A stretch of 64,000 nucleotides of DNA from Flavobacterium psychrophilum. Its GTDB lineage: Bacteria; Bacteroidota; Bacteroidia; Flavobacteriales; Flavobacteriaceae. Below, in pieces: positions 15,274 to 24,189 of the stretch (position 1 is the stretch's first letter; each line of letters starts with the position of its first letter). The DNA is taken from the NCBI GenBank assembly GCA_945879625.1, contig CAMCVA010000001.1, positions 124,001 through 188,000 of the forward strand. Direction: 5' to 3'. The notes under the pieces are model-generated. The model saw only the letters and a program-made list of their open reading frames with translations, searched no databases and had not been told where the DNA came from. A program made the translations under genes and the position numbers.

Positions 15274-16635
15274 CTAGGCTATTGTTTTTACATCATCTAC
15301 ATCTTTTACGCGCACGACCAAAACAGCGGCAATCAAAAAGCTAACACCACTGGTAATCAAGGCATAGATGGCATTATCGTGGTACAAATATTGCACAATT
15401 GGACCACCAATAATCGCATTGATAATTTGTGGAATCACAATAAAGAAATTGAAAATTCCCATGTAAACTCCCATCTTCTTGGGCGTAATCGCACCAGCCA
15501 AAATGGCGTATGGCATCGATAAAATACTGGCCCAGGCAATTCCCAACAATACCATGGACAGTATCAACCAATTTTCATCGGGCATAAAATACATTGAAAT
15601 GAGGCCTATTCCACCAATGATTAAGGAAATGGAATGCGTGAGTTTGCGGCCAATTTTCTTGGCGATATAAGGCAATGCAAAGGCGTAAATGGCCGATACA
15701 AGGTTGTAAATTCCAAATAATATGCCTACCCAATCACCGGCATTTTGGTAGGCCTGACTTTCATGATCGTTGATAGGCAAATGGTAAATGTGATGCGCTA
15801 CGGCTGGAGTAGTAAATACCCACATACCAAATAGGCCAAACCACGAGAAAAACTGCACCCAACTGAGTTGGCGCATGGTGGTAGGCATTTTTTGAAAGTC
15901 GGTGAAAATATCAGTGAGTTTAGAAGGTTTTTCGTCTTCTTTTTGCAGGGCTTCGGCATGGGCTTTTTCATCAGTAAATTGGGCCAATTCTTCGGGCGAA
16001 TATTCGCGAACTGAAAAAATGGAAATCAAAATTGAGGCAATTAAAACCAAGGCGCCAATGATGAAGGAAAGTACTAAATTGAGTGGTGCGCTTCCGCCAA
16101 TGGCTTCGTTGGATATGCCCATCCAATTGGTGAGTACATATGGCAACCAGGACCCGATTACCGCTCCAAATCCAATTAAGGCGGTTTGTACGCTAAATCC
16201 TAAGGTGCGCTGATCGGTGTGCAAGGTATCGCCCACCAAGGCGCGAAACGGCTCCATGGCAATATTAAACGAGGCATCCATGATCATGAGCATTCCTGCT
16301 CCAACCCATAAAGACGGTAAAATAGAGGTGAGTAAATTGGCTTGTGGCATGAGCACCAAACCGATAGAAGCCAAGACGGCTCCCAATAAGAAAAAAGGTT
16401 TTCGGCGACCAAAACGGCTCCACGTATTGTCACTGTAATGACCAATCAAAGGCTGAACAATCAAGCCCATTAAAGGCGCGATGATCCAAAACCAGGACAA
16501 TTCGTGCACGTCGGCACCAAAAATTTGGAGTACTCGACTGGCGTTGGCATTTTGCAGGGCGAAACCCATTTGAATTCCCAAAAATCCGAAACTCATGCTC
16601 CAGATTTGCCAGTAACTTAATTTACGCTTTTCCAT
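15274..16635 (-). CDS. MFS maltose/maltodextrin-type importer (GPH/SLC45-like)
   Basis: Encodes 453 residues with twelve predicted transmembrane helices. The N-terminal SFGFLGIQMGFALQNANASR and the loop GHYSDNTWSRFGRRKPFF are typical of the SLC45/GPH sugar:cation symporters, which include bacterial maltose and sucrose importers. Maltose as the substrate is inferred from the phosphorylase and mutase genes directly downstream. It is the first gene of the leftward run of seven. Its 5' region holds a hairpin pair and an element shared with the susC promoter (16699-16717). A soluble acidic loop of about 35 residues splits the two halves. Confidence 0.9.
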   Translation of the reverse strand: MEKRKLSYWQIWSMSFGFLGIQMGFALQNANASRVLQIFGADVHELSWFWIIAPLMGLIVQPLIGHYSDNTWSRFGRRKPFFLLGAVLASIGLVLMPQANLLTSILPSLWVGAGMLMIMDASFNIAMEPFRALVGDTLHTDQRTLGFSVQTALIGFGAVIGSWLPYVLTNWMGISNEAIGGSAPLNLVLSFIIGALVLIASILISIFSVREYSPEELAQFTDEKAHAEALQKEDEKPSKLTDIFTDFQKMPTTMRQLSWVQFFSWFGLFGMWVFTTPAVAHHIYHLPINDHESQAYQNAGDWVGILFGIYNLVSAIYAFALPYIAKKIGRKLTHSISLIIGGIGLISMYFMPDENWLILSMVLLGIAWASILSMPYAILAGAITPKKMGVYMGIFNFFIVIPQIINAIIGGPIVQYLYHDNAIYALITSGVSFLIAAVLVVRVKDVDDVKTIA

Positions 16636-16682
16636 TATCGTTATTTTATGGATTGATAAAAACGATAAGCGCGTGGCTTATC
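16635..16682 (-). promoter_or_regulatory. Leader with two mutually exclusive hairpins
   Basis: In the transporter mRNA leader, GATAAGC/GCTTATC arms at 16676-16682 and 16664-16670 form one hairpin. TTATCGTT (16661-16668) can instead pair with AACGATAA (16635-16642), whose last A is the first base of the ATG start. The two share bases 16664-16668, so only one can form. This could set start-codon access. It is inferred from complementarity alone. Confidence 0.4.
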
Positions 16683-16698
16683 AAAACTTACTTATAGG

Positions 16699-16717
16699 TT
16701 CGAAGTAAAAGTATACG
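16699..16717. promoter_or_regulatory. Element shared with susC promoter (transporter side)
   Basis: TTCGAAGTAAAAGTATACG matches the element at 18169-18186 except for one extra A. On the reverse strand it covers a TACTTTTA box that could be the -7 element of the maltose operon, with a weak TTTA twenty bases upstream. Position over a promoter suggests an operator or activator site. Confidence 0.55.
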
Positions 16718-16872
16718 TTTTGATAACTGGCGGTAAAGATAGAACTATTTTTAAATTTTAAAAGAAATTTGGACAGAATGACTACCATCGAAAATTTCGT
16801 TTAAAGGTTAAACGATTAAACGGTTCACCCAATTAACCCTTAAGTTTACTCCAGTTCTTAGTATACTCCTGC

Positions 16873-16907
16873 AATTATTAATTATTAATTTTTCATTATT
16901 AATTACA
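16873..16907. repeat. AATTATT-type heptanucleotide tract
   Basis: Five 7-base units related to AATTATT run into the stop codon of the LacI-type gene (16903-16905). The low complexity makes this the weakest member of the heptanucleotide group. Confidence 0.4.
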
Positions 16908-17928
16908 AAGTAGGTGTAGATTCTCTCGAAACCAATTCGGTTTCAATCACCTCTGTTTTGTAGGATTCCTCAACTTCTTCGTTGGCTTCCAAGCGATCGA
17001 TGAGCATGGTGGCTGCTTTTCCGCCCATTTTGATGCCGTTTTGACTCACGGTGGTGATGCTAGGCGAAGAATATTTAGAAATAATTCCGTCGGTAAAACC
17101 AATCACGGCGAGGTCTTTTGGAATTTCTATTTGTGCATTTTTGGCGGCTTTGATGGCTGTTACGGCAAACAATTCATTGACTGCAAAAACGGCATCCAAT
17201 TCTTGTGTGGTGATTAATGCTTCGATTTGATCGGAACAATGATCGATGTCTTCGATTTTGACAATTCGGTTCAAATCTATGGCGATATCGTTGTTGCGTA
17301 GGGCTTGCAGATAGCCTTCGGTGCGCAATTTGCCTACGCTCACGTAATCAACAGTGGTGATTAACGCAATTTTTTTGTAGCCCTTATCGATCAAACTTTG
17401 CACGGCATTAAAGGCGGCCAAGCTGTCGTCGATAATTACTTTGTCGCACAAAATATCGTTGGTCACGCGGTCAAACATCACCACGGGCATGCCTTGGTTG
17501 ATGACCTCTGAGATGTGGTGAAAATCTTTTTTGGCTTGGGTTTCTTTGGAGAGCGAAAGGATAAAGCCGTCAATACTTCCATTGGCCAACATTTCCATGT
17601 TAATTACCTCTTTGTCAAAGGATTCGTTAGACAAACACACCATCACATTGTATCCGCGTTCGTTGGCTACATTTTCGATTCCGCTGATGACGGTCGCAAA
17701 AAAATGATGCACAATTTCGGGGATAATGATGCCAATGGTTTTGGTTTTTTTGTTTTTTAAACTCAACGCAATGAGGTTGGGTTTGTAGTTGTACAGTTTG
17801 GCAAACGCCTGCACTTTTTGGCGGGTATCTTCACTAATTTCTGAACTGTCGCGCAAGGATTTGGAGACCGTCGAGATAGAGACATCTAATTCTCTGGCAA
17901 TTTGCTTTAAGGTGACTTTGCGTTTCAT
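16903..17928 (-). CDS. LacI-family transcriptional regulator of the starch locus
   Basis: Encodes 341 residues. The N-terminal helix-turn-helix is VTLKQIARELDVSISTVSKS, followed by the hinge helix YKPNLIALSLKNKK and a periplasmic-binding-protein-like sensor domain (about 60-335). LacI proteins are usually repressors released by a sugar ligand; here maltose or a derivative is inferred. It lies between the leftward maltose operon and the rightward susCDE-amylase run, and candidate operators are present at 17962-17972 (likely autoregulation) and 18099-18112. Classical Bacteroides starch loci use SusR instead, so the regulator type is a difference worth noting. Confidence 0.92.
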   Translation of the reverse strand: MKRKVTLKQIARELDVSISTVSKSLRDSSEISEDTRQKVQAFAKLYNYKPNLIALSLKNKKTKTIGIIIPEIVHHFFATVISGIENVANERGYNVMVCLSNESFDKEVINMEMLANGSIDGFILSLSKETQAKKDFHHISEVINQGMPVVMFDRVTNDILCDKVIIDDSLAAFNAVQSLIDKGYKKIALITTVDYVSVGKLRTEGYLQALRNNDIAIDLNRIVKIEDIDHCSDQIEALITTQELDAVFAVNELFAVTAIKAAKNAQIEIPKDLAVIGFTDGIISKYSSPSITTVSQNGIKMGGKAATMLIDRLEANEEVEESYKTEVIETELVSRESTPTL

Positions 17929-17961
17929 AGAATTTCCTTGATTAGTAGAGGCTAAAATAAC

Positions 17962-17972
17962 GAAATCGTTTC
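17962..17972. promoter_or_regulatory. Weak LacI-type operator near the regulator start
   Basis: GAAATCGTTTC has 4-base perfect arms around TCG and lies 34 bases upstream of the regulator ATG. It resembles the stronger site at 18099-18112. Confidence 0.4.
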
Positions 17973-18098
17973 CAGTTGAACTGCAATTGGGTGTGATTTT
18001 TTGTACTATTTTTGAATCTACAAATAACGCCCCCTTTTTGTTTTAAGCATTCAAATTTTGGAGCCAATTTGGTTGCAAAGAAGATAAAGTTTTCAACA

Positions 18099-18112
18099 CG
18101 AAAACGTTTTCG
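18099..18112. promoter_or_regulatory. LacI-type palindromic operator
   Basis: CGAAAACGTTTTCG is a perfect 14-base palindrome with central CG, the form of LacI/GalR-family operators. It lies 109 bases before the susC ATG and 25 bases upstream of the candidate -33 box. The neighbouring LacI-type gene is the obvious binding partner. Confidence 0.7.
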
Positions 18113-18136
18113 GAAACCTATTATAGGTGTAGGGGC

Positions 18137-18165
18137 TTTGATATCCATTTTTTTACATAATTTTA
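18137..18165 (+). promoter_or_regulatory. Candidate susC promoter
   Basis: TTTG at 18137-18140, 17 bases, then TAATTTTA at 18158-18165, one base away from the Bacteroidetes -7 consensus TAnnTTTG. Transcription would start within the shared element at 18169-18186. Confidence 0.45.
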
Positions 18166-18168
18166 ACG

Positions 18169-18186
18169 TTCGAAGTAAAGTATACG
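18169..18186. promoter_or_regulatory. Element shared with transporter promoter (susC side)
   Basis: TTCGAAGTAAAGTATACG, the counterpart of 16699-16717. Relative to transcription the two copies are in opposite orientation. It falls at the predicted transcription start of susC. GTATAC inside it is palindromic. Confidence 0.55.
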
Positions 18187-18221
18187 CATATCAAAATGAA
18201 CTTGTAATCTAATTAAACTGT

Positions 18222-21200
18222 ATGAAAACAATTTACAAAAAGTTGTTATTGCTCGTACTTCTATTCCCATTTGCTGCGCTTGCCCAAAGCACTCTTGAAG
18301 GAAAAGTAGTCGACAAAGTTTCGAAACAACCTATTCCGGGTGTCAATGTTGTAGTTCAAGGAGCCGCGAACAGCACCCAAACTGATTTTGACGGAAAATT
18401 CCGTTTGACGAAAATTAAAAAAGGCGATAAAGTTTTGGTTTCTTACATCGGATATAACTCCGTGACTGTGCCGTATACCGGGCAGAATGACATTACTGTT
18501 TCCCTAGAAGAATCGTCAAACCAACTCCAAGAAGTGGTGATACAAGTGGGGTACGGAACCGCCAAAAAGAAAGACGCAACCGGATCGGTTTCGTTAATCA
18601 CGGCCAAAGACTTCAACAAAGGCGCTATCGTTTCTACCGATCAGCTGTTGGCTGGTAAAGCCGCAGGTGTGCGCATCACCAATAACGGGGGGTCTCCAGA
18701 TTCAGCGCCCAACATTCGTATTCGTGGAGGAGCTTCCCTAAATGCAAACAACAGCCCGTTAATTATTATAGACGGTGTGCCCTTGGGCGACTTGAATCCG
18801 GCTGGGGTGAGCAACCCATTCTCGTTGATTAATCCAAATGACGTAGAAAGTTTCTCGATCTTGAAAGACGCCTCGGCTACCGCGATTTATGGGGTGCGTG
18901 CTTCTAACGGGATCATCATCATAACTACCAAAAAAGGAACAGTAGGTGCGCCACAGTACAACTACTCGTCTAGCATTTCTATCGGGAAAGTTGACCGAAA
19001 ATTGGAAGTGATGAACGGAACCGATTATACGCGTTTCATTCAAGAATACCATCCAGATTACACCAATTTATTAGGAATAGACGATCCTGCTACTGCTGCG
19101 GTTGACAATCCCGCTACTCCCGAAATTGAAGGGCGTATTTTAAGTAATACCGATTGGCAAGAGGCTGTGTTTAGAACTGCAATTTCTTCCGATCACAACT
19201 TCAGTGCAAGAGCCAATTTGTACAAAAAAATCCCGTTCCGTTTCTCTCTAGGAATGACAAACAACCAGGGGGTGATTAAAACCAGCGACTACAAACGTTT
19301 CAGTTATTCGTTTAAAATGACGCCCAAATTGCTCAACGACGATTTGAAAATTGACTTGAATGCCAAAGGAACCTATACCGACAAAAATGACATTGACGAA
19401 GGTGGCGCTTTAGGTGGCGCCTTAAACATGGATCCGACCAAGCCAATTTATGGCAATCAATTGAACAACCGTTTCAATGGCTACTACCAAGAAGTATTTT
19501 TTAACGACGGGGCCACCCGCGATTTTTACAGCTTAGTTGGTTCTTATAATCCAGTGGCTTTATTAAACCAACGCAACAGACCTCAGAGAACTACCCGTTT
19601 CTTGGGGAATGTAGAATTTGATTACAAAATGCCTTTCTTGCGCGACTTGCGTGCAGTATTGAATTTAGGATTGGATGCGTCTCAATCTAGAATTCGCGAA
19701 GTGTATACTAATAATGCCTTGGCTACTTATCAAATAGATCAAAATAATCCCGATCCAAATACCAATTATGTGTTTAATCCGGGCTTGAACTATTTGGAAA
19801 ACCAAACCTCGACCAACCAAACCATGGATGCCTATTTGGCCTACACCAAATCTCTAACGGGGGTAATTACTCGTGTTGATGCGCAAGCAGGTTACTCCTA
19901 CCAAAATTTTGTAACCGACGGAAACAAAGATTTGTTCTCCTATACGGCCGACGGTTCAGGCTCAGGAATTAGACAACCGTTCATTGAAAATGCACGAAAC
20001 CCAACCAATAGATATTATTTGCCGCTCAATTTACAAGCCTATTTTGCGCGAGCAAACATAGATTTGTTTAATAAGTATTTGTTTACTGCTACGTTTCGTG
20101 CCGATGGTACTTCCTTGTTCTTGAAAAACAAACGTTGGGGTTATTTCCCTGCAGTAGGAGCCGCTTGGAAAATGAAAGAAGAAAATTTCTTGAAAAATTC
20201 CAAACTCATTCAAGACCTTAAATTGCGTGTAAGTTACGGTAAAACTGGACAATCCTCGATTACCGATGTGGTGGGCTTTTTCCCGACGCGTCCGTTCTTT
20301 GAAGTGGGGAATGCCAACGGACAATATTTACCCGGATTGAACACCTACACGGCTCAACCCTATGATCCAAACATTACCTGGGAAAAAACCACAACCCTAA
20401 ATTTAGGTGTTGATTTTGAGTTCTTCAAAAACAGCATCCTTGCCGGTAGTTTTGATGTGTACAACCGAAAAACCACCGACTTACTTTCTAAAGTGCCGAG
20501 CTTGCCTGGTCAAAGTACTGCGGCAACCGAGTTTATCTCGAACGTAGGTTCTATTGACGGAAAAGGATTTGAATTGAATTTGAACGTAAAAGCCATTCAA
20601 TCGGAAGACTTTAATGTGAACTTAGGCGGTAATTTGGCCTACAACTACAACAAAGTATCTGAATTAAAAGGAGTTTCTGTGGTACAAGATACGGGCAGTG
20701 GTTTGAACCAAACGGGGGTTTACTTAGCCTTCAACCCGGTAGGACAACAACCGTATTCGGCTTGGGTATTTGAGCAAATTTATGACGCGACCGGACAACC
20801 CATTGTGGGCGCCTATGTAGACCGCAACGACGACGGTAGAATAAACAACGATGACCGCTATTACGTAGCCATGCGCCCGAACTGGACTTATGGTTTTAGC
20901 ACGGCATTCAATTACAAAAACTGGGATTTAACGGCCAATTTCCGTGGACAAGTGGGTGGCCAAGTATATAACCTGAAAACCTTGACCAACGGAAACACAC
21001 AAGGTGCGGTTGGATATACCGGAAATTACCTAATCAATGTATTGGATTTTTACAATGGCGCTGCCAATCCGTTGTTTACCAACTTTAACGGAAACGCGAC
21101 CTTCTCTGATTATTTATTAGAAGACGCTTCGTTCTTGCGTTGCGACAACGTAACTTTAGCGTACAAGTTTAAAGACAACTTGCCGTTCTTGAACAAAGCT

Positions 21201-21344
21201 GGCATTAAAGTATACGGTTCTGTGAACAATTTATTTATCTTGACTGAATATTCTGGACAAGATCCGGAGAACTTTAATGGCATTGACCGAAACTTTTATC
21301 CAAGACCAAGAACCTACACCTTTGGTGTGAGCATTGACTTTTAA
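18222..21344 (+). CDS. susC: SusC-like TonB-dependent outer-membrane transporter
   Basis: Encodes 1040 residues, the usual SusC/RagA length. After the signal peptide (LLFPFAALAQ) comes a carboxypeptidase-regulatory-like domain (about 24-105, LEGKVVDKVSKQPIPGVNVV), then a plug domain (about 110-235, with IRGGASLNANNSPLIIIDGV and DVESFSILKDASATAIYG) and a 22-strand barrel ending in FGVSIDF. It forms the TonB-energised pore for malto-oligosaccharides, with the SusD-like protein as lid. It starts the rightward susCDE-amylase run; susD follows after 12 bases. No anti-sigma interacting extension is present, which agrees with control by the LacI-type regulator. Confidence 0.96.
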   Translation: MKTIYKKLLLLVLLFPFAALAQSTLEGKVVDKVSKQPIPGVNVVVQGAANSTQTDFDGKFRLTKIKKGDKVLVSYIGYNSVTVPYTGQNDITVSLEESSNQLQEVVIQVGYGTAKKKDATGSVSLITAKDFNKGAIVSTDQLLAGKAAGVRITNNGGSPDSAPNIRIRGGASLNANNSPLIIIDGVPLGDLNPAGVSNPFSLINPNDVESFSILKDASATAIYGVRASNGIIIITTKKGTVGAPQYNYSSSISIGKVDRKLEVMNGTDYTRFIQEYHPDYTNLLGIDDPATAAVDNPATPEIEGRILSNTDWQEAVFRTAISSDHNFSARANLYKKIPFRFSLGMTNNQGVIKTSDYKRFSYSFKMTPKLLNDDLKIDLNAKGTYTDKNDIDEGGALGGALNMDPTKPIYGNQLNNRFNGYYQEVFFNDGATRDFYSLVGSYNPVALLNQRNRPQRTTRFLGNVEFDYKMPFLRDLRAVLNLGLDASQSRIREVYTNNALATYQIDQNNPDPNTNYVFNPGLNYLENQTSTNQTMDAYLAYTKSLTGVITRVDAQAGYSYQNFVTDGNKDLFSYTADGSGSGIRQPFIENARNPTNRYYLPLNLQAYFARANIDLFNKYLFTATFRADGTSLFLKNKRWGYFPAVGAAWKMKEENFLKNSKLIQDLKLRVSYGKTGQSSITDVVGFFPTRPFFEVGNANGQYLPGLNTYTAQPYDPNITWEKTTTLNLGVDFEFFKNSILAGSFDVYNRKTTDLLSKVPSLPGQSTAATEFISNVGSIDGKGFELNLNVKAIQSEDFNVNLGGNLAYNYNKVSELKGVSVVQDTGSGLNQTGVYLAFNPVGQQPYSAWVFEQIYDATGQPIVGAYVDRNDDGRINNDDRYYVAMRPNWTYGFSTAFNYKNWDLTANFRGQVGGQVYNLKTLTNGNTQGAVGYTGNYLINVLDFYNGAANPLFTNFNGNATFSDYLLEDASFLRCDNVTLAYKFKDNLPFLNKAGIKVYGSVNNLFILTEYSGQDPENFNGIDRNFYPRPRTYTFGVSIDF

Positions 21345-21356
21345 AACGAAAATAGT

Positions 21357-22925
21357 ATGAAAAATATCAAAATCAAAGGGTTAGTACTATTCGTAAGTTT
21401 ACTTACGTTAAGTGGCTGTGATGATGCCTTCAACACCGAACCCCAAAATCAATTGACTTTAGAGCAATTGTTGGCCGAAGATCCCAATGCGATTCAAGGC
21501 TTATTGTCTAAAATTTACGGCTCATTTGCGCTTTCGGGTGCCAATGGACCTGGAAGTACCGACACGCCTGGCGATGACGCGGGTGAATCTCCGTTTTTGC
21601 GTGGAATTGTAAACTTGCAAGATTTCTCGGCCGACGACATGAAAAACCGCTGGGGAGATAACGGATTAGATCAGTTGACCACCGCAACCGACTGGGACAA
21701 CAACAACAAATTTTTCCGTTACTTATACAACCGCGTGTATTATACCGTGCCGCAATGCAACAACTTGATTGCGGTAATGCAAAACGTTTCGGTTCCCAAC
21801 CAAGAACAATACGCGAGCGAATTGCGTTTCTTGCGTTCCTTGGCCTACTACTATTTAATTGACTGTTTTGGAAAAGGCGTATTGGTTACCGAAGCCGATT
21901 TGGGCAGTTCAGTTCCTAAAGAGCAAGCTACCCGTACTCAGCTTTTTGAATATGTAGAACAAGAATTATTGGCTATCCAAAGTACGCTTCCTGTAACCAA
22001 TGGATACGGCCGTGCCAATAAAGCTTGTGCGCAAATGTTATTGGCAAAATTGTACCTCAACGCCGAAGTGTATACCGGAACTCCGCGTTACCAAGATGCC
22101 ATGACACAAATTCAATTGGTAATTAATGAGGGAGGTTATGCCTTAACAACCGACTTTCAAAGTTTGTTTTCGGGTGACAACAACGTAACCGCTGCCAAAA
22201 ACGAAATCATTTATGCACTTATTGCCGATCCAATTTCCAGTCAAAGCTACGGGAACACCACCTATTTAGTGAACGGAAGTTTAAGTGCCGACACCATGAC
22301 GTTAAGCAACTACGGAGCCACTGCCGGTTGGGGTGGACACCGATCTACCAAAGCTTGGTACGGATTGTTTGGCAATAGCGCGACCGAATTGGCCGCCTCA
22401 AGCGACGTGAGAGCGCAGTTGTTCTGGACGCAAGGCCACAGCTACGAAATGAACGACTATAAAATCTGGACTGATGGCTACCCCTGTGTAAAATTTAGAA
22501 ATTTAAACGCAGTGGGAACCTCAATCGCTACTGATTTTTCGGGTACCGATTTTCCATTGTTCCGTTTGGCTGACACCTATTTAATGTATGCCGAATGTGT
22601 ATTGCGTGGAGCTACCAATGGAACTTCAGGACAGGCGTTGCAATATGTAAATGCCGTGCGCAGCCGTGCTAACGCTGCTCCAATTTCAGCGGGCGACTTA
22701 AACTTGAACTTCATCTTGGACGAAAGAGGCCGTGAATTGAACTTTGAAGGACACCGTCGTTCAGATTTAATTCGTTTCGGAAAATTTGCCGGAGGAAGTT
22801 ATGTGTGGCCTTGGAAAGGTGGAGTGAAAGAAGGAACTGCAATTCCGGAGCACTACAACTTGTATCCAATTCCGTTGAAAGCGATGCAAGCCAACCCCAA
22901 CTTGACTCAAAATCCTGGATATTAA
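21357..22925 (+). CDS. susD: SusD-like starch-binding lipoprotein
   Basis: Encodes 522 residues. Lipoprotein signal LTLSGC with lipid Cys21, followed by DDAF, an acidic stretch like surface-export signals of Bacteroidetes lipoproteins. RagB/SusD hallmarks include an N-terminal TPR-like helical part (SELRFLRSLAYYYLIDCFG) and C-terminal FILDERGRELNFEGHRRSDLIRFG and YPIPLKAMQANPNLTQNPGY. It caps the SusC pore and captures starch oligosaccharides at the cell surface. Gene order susC-susD with 12-base spacing is standard. It is near the usual length. Confidence 0.96.
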   Translation: MKNIKIKGLVLFVSLLTLSGCDDAFNTEPQNQLTLEQLLAEDPNAIQGLLSKIYGSFALSGANGPGSTDTPGDDAGESPFLRGIVNLQDFSADDMKNRWGDNGLDQLTTATDWDNNNKFFRYLYNRVYYTVPQCNNLIAVMQNVSVPNQEQYASELRFLRSLAYYYLIDCFGKGVLVTEADLGSSVPKEQATRTQLFEYVEQELLAIQSTLPVTNGYGRANKACAQMLLAKLYLNAEVYTGTPRYQDAMTQIQLVINEGGYALTTDFQSLFSGDNNVTAAKNEIIYALIADPISSQSYGNTTYLVNGSLSADTMTLSNYGATAGWGGHRSTKAWYGLFGNSATELAASSDVRAQLFWTQGHSYEMNDYKIWTDGYPCVKFRNLNAVGTSIATDFSGTDFPLFRLADTYLMYAECVLRGATNGTSGQALQYVNAVRSRANAAPISAGDLNLNFILDERGRELNFEGHRRSDLIRFGKFAGGSYVWPWKGGVKEGTAIPEHYNLYPIPLKAMQANPNLTQNPGY

Positions 22926-22945
22926 TATTGAAATCAATTGAAAAG

Positions 22946-24109
22946 ATGAAAAATAAGATAAAATCAATTCTTTGCTTTAGCGCGCTTTTAGTGATAGGAG
23001 CTTGCGCAACCAACGACAAAGAACCCATTGCTTCCGCCAACGGATTTGAACTGAGAAAAGATGCTGCGATTACTTCAGCAGCCGTTTTAGCACCGTCAAA
23101 TGACGCCGACACTTTTGCGGCTTTCAATTGGGACGAAAGTGACAATGGTATGCCTACAGTAGCCAGTTATTCGTTGGTGATTTCTGATCACGACAACGAT
23201 CCTACTTTTGCCAATGCCATTTCGTATACCGGCAATGGAATTTCGGTAACGCCCGAAGCACGGATTTGCACTTTAAAAAACAGCGAGTTTAACGCCTTGA
23301 TGAATCAATTGCCTAGCTTTAGTTGCGGGGTAATGAACATTGATGTGCGCATCAAATCGGTATTGGGAATTAACAACGAATTGGTGCAGTATTCAAACCC
23401 AATTACCTTTGCGGTAAATGGCTATTCTACGGCTTTACCTATTTTAGGTTTGGTAAAAGACGGCGGGAATGCCGAAACTTCACCCCGTTTGTTGGCGCAA
23501 AATTTTACCTCGCTTTCTACCTTTGAAGGGTATTTTTACCTGGAAGCCGGAAGCTACAAATTGTATCGCCCTGATGCTTGCGGAAGCTTTGCCAATCCAA
23601 CTATTTATGGTGGAACAGCAGGTGTGCTTACCGCTGGAGCAGCAGCCCCAAGTATGTCGGTTGCAACTGCTGGACATTATTTAGTGAAAGCCGATATTAC
23701 TCCTGCAGGAATGACCTACTCGATTAAATTCTACAAAGGATTTGGTCTATTTGGCACCGCCAAAGGAACCTTGGGATCAGCCAATGCCGTACCCATGACA
23801 GATGCAAATAATACCAATGTTTGGACACTTACCCTGGAAGTATTTAAAGGCCGTAAGTTTAAATTTAAATCCAATGATTGGACGGCTGCCTTGAGCGGAA
23901 ATCCACCTTCAGTTCCAACAGGGGCGGGCACCACGACCATCTCCATTCTAGGGAAAGGAACTGTCGCCAATTCAGTTATTGAATTGACTACCGGGGGTGA
24001 AATTACTGTTCCAGGATCAGACGACGGAACTAAAGTGAAATACGACATCGTATTAGACGTAAGCAATCCAAGAAACTACCAATATTCGCTAGAGGTAAAT
24101 CCAAATTAA
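22946..24109 (+). CDS. susE: SusE/SusF-like surface starch-binding lipoprotein
   Basis: Encodes 387 residues from the ATG at 22946, 20 bases after susD; the frame is open further upstream inside susD, but only this start gives a lipoprotein signal (VIGAC, Cys20). An N-terminal SusE-type beta domain (about 45-165, AFNWDESDNGMPTVASYSLVI) is followed by two SusE/SusF carbohydrate-binding-like beta domains (about 180-285 and 285-385). SusE/F proteins bind starch at the surface without cutting it and assist uptake. Only one such protein is present, so it may serve the roles of both SusE and SusF. A weak hairpin follows the stop. Confidence 0.88.
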   Translation: MKNKIKSILCFSALLVIGACATNDKEPIASANGFELRKDAAITSAAVLAPSNDADTFAAFNWDESDNGMPTVASYSLVISDHDNDPTFANAISYTGNGISVTPEARICTLKNSEFNALMNQLPSFSCGVMNIDVRIKSVLGINNELVQYSNPITFAVNGYSTALPILGLVKDGGNAETSPRLLAQNFTSLSTFEGYFYLEAGSYKLYRPDACGSFANPTIYGGTAGVLTAGAAAPSMSVATAGHYLVKADITPAGMTYSIKFYKGFGLFGTAKGTLGSANAVPMTDANNTNVWTLTLEVFKGRKFKFKSNDWTAALSGNPPSVPTGAGTTTISILGKGTVANSVIELTTGGEITVPGSDDGTKVKYDIVLDVSNPRNYQYSLEVNPN

Positions 24110-24119
24110 TTTAACTATA

Positions 24120-24146
24120 AAACGGGGCTAAACACTAGCCCTGTTT
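24120..24146 (+). terminator. Hairpin between susE and the amylase gene
   Basis: An 11-base stem with one mismatch (GGGCTA/TAGCCC core) and loop AACAC, followed by a T-rich but interrupted tail. It may act as a partial terminator that lowers amylase expression relative to susCDE. Confidence 0.5.
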
Positions 24147-24189
24147 GTTCTATAAAAATGCCCTTGCAAATCTTATTTACTTAGTTGTT

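Larger units (their letters stand above)
17929..18221. promoter_or_regulatory. Divergent control region between lacI-type gene and susC
   Basis: A 293-base non-coding stretch holding the two candidate LacI operators, a susC promoter candidate and the shared element, each listed separately. A 68-codon reverse frame within it shows no protein-like features. Confidence 0.6.

Noticed and set aside
22805..22945. Longer start for the SusE-like gene within susD
   Set aside because: It would overlap the end of susD and hide the lipoprotein signal, which starts at the ATG at 22946.
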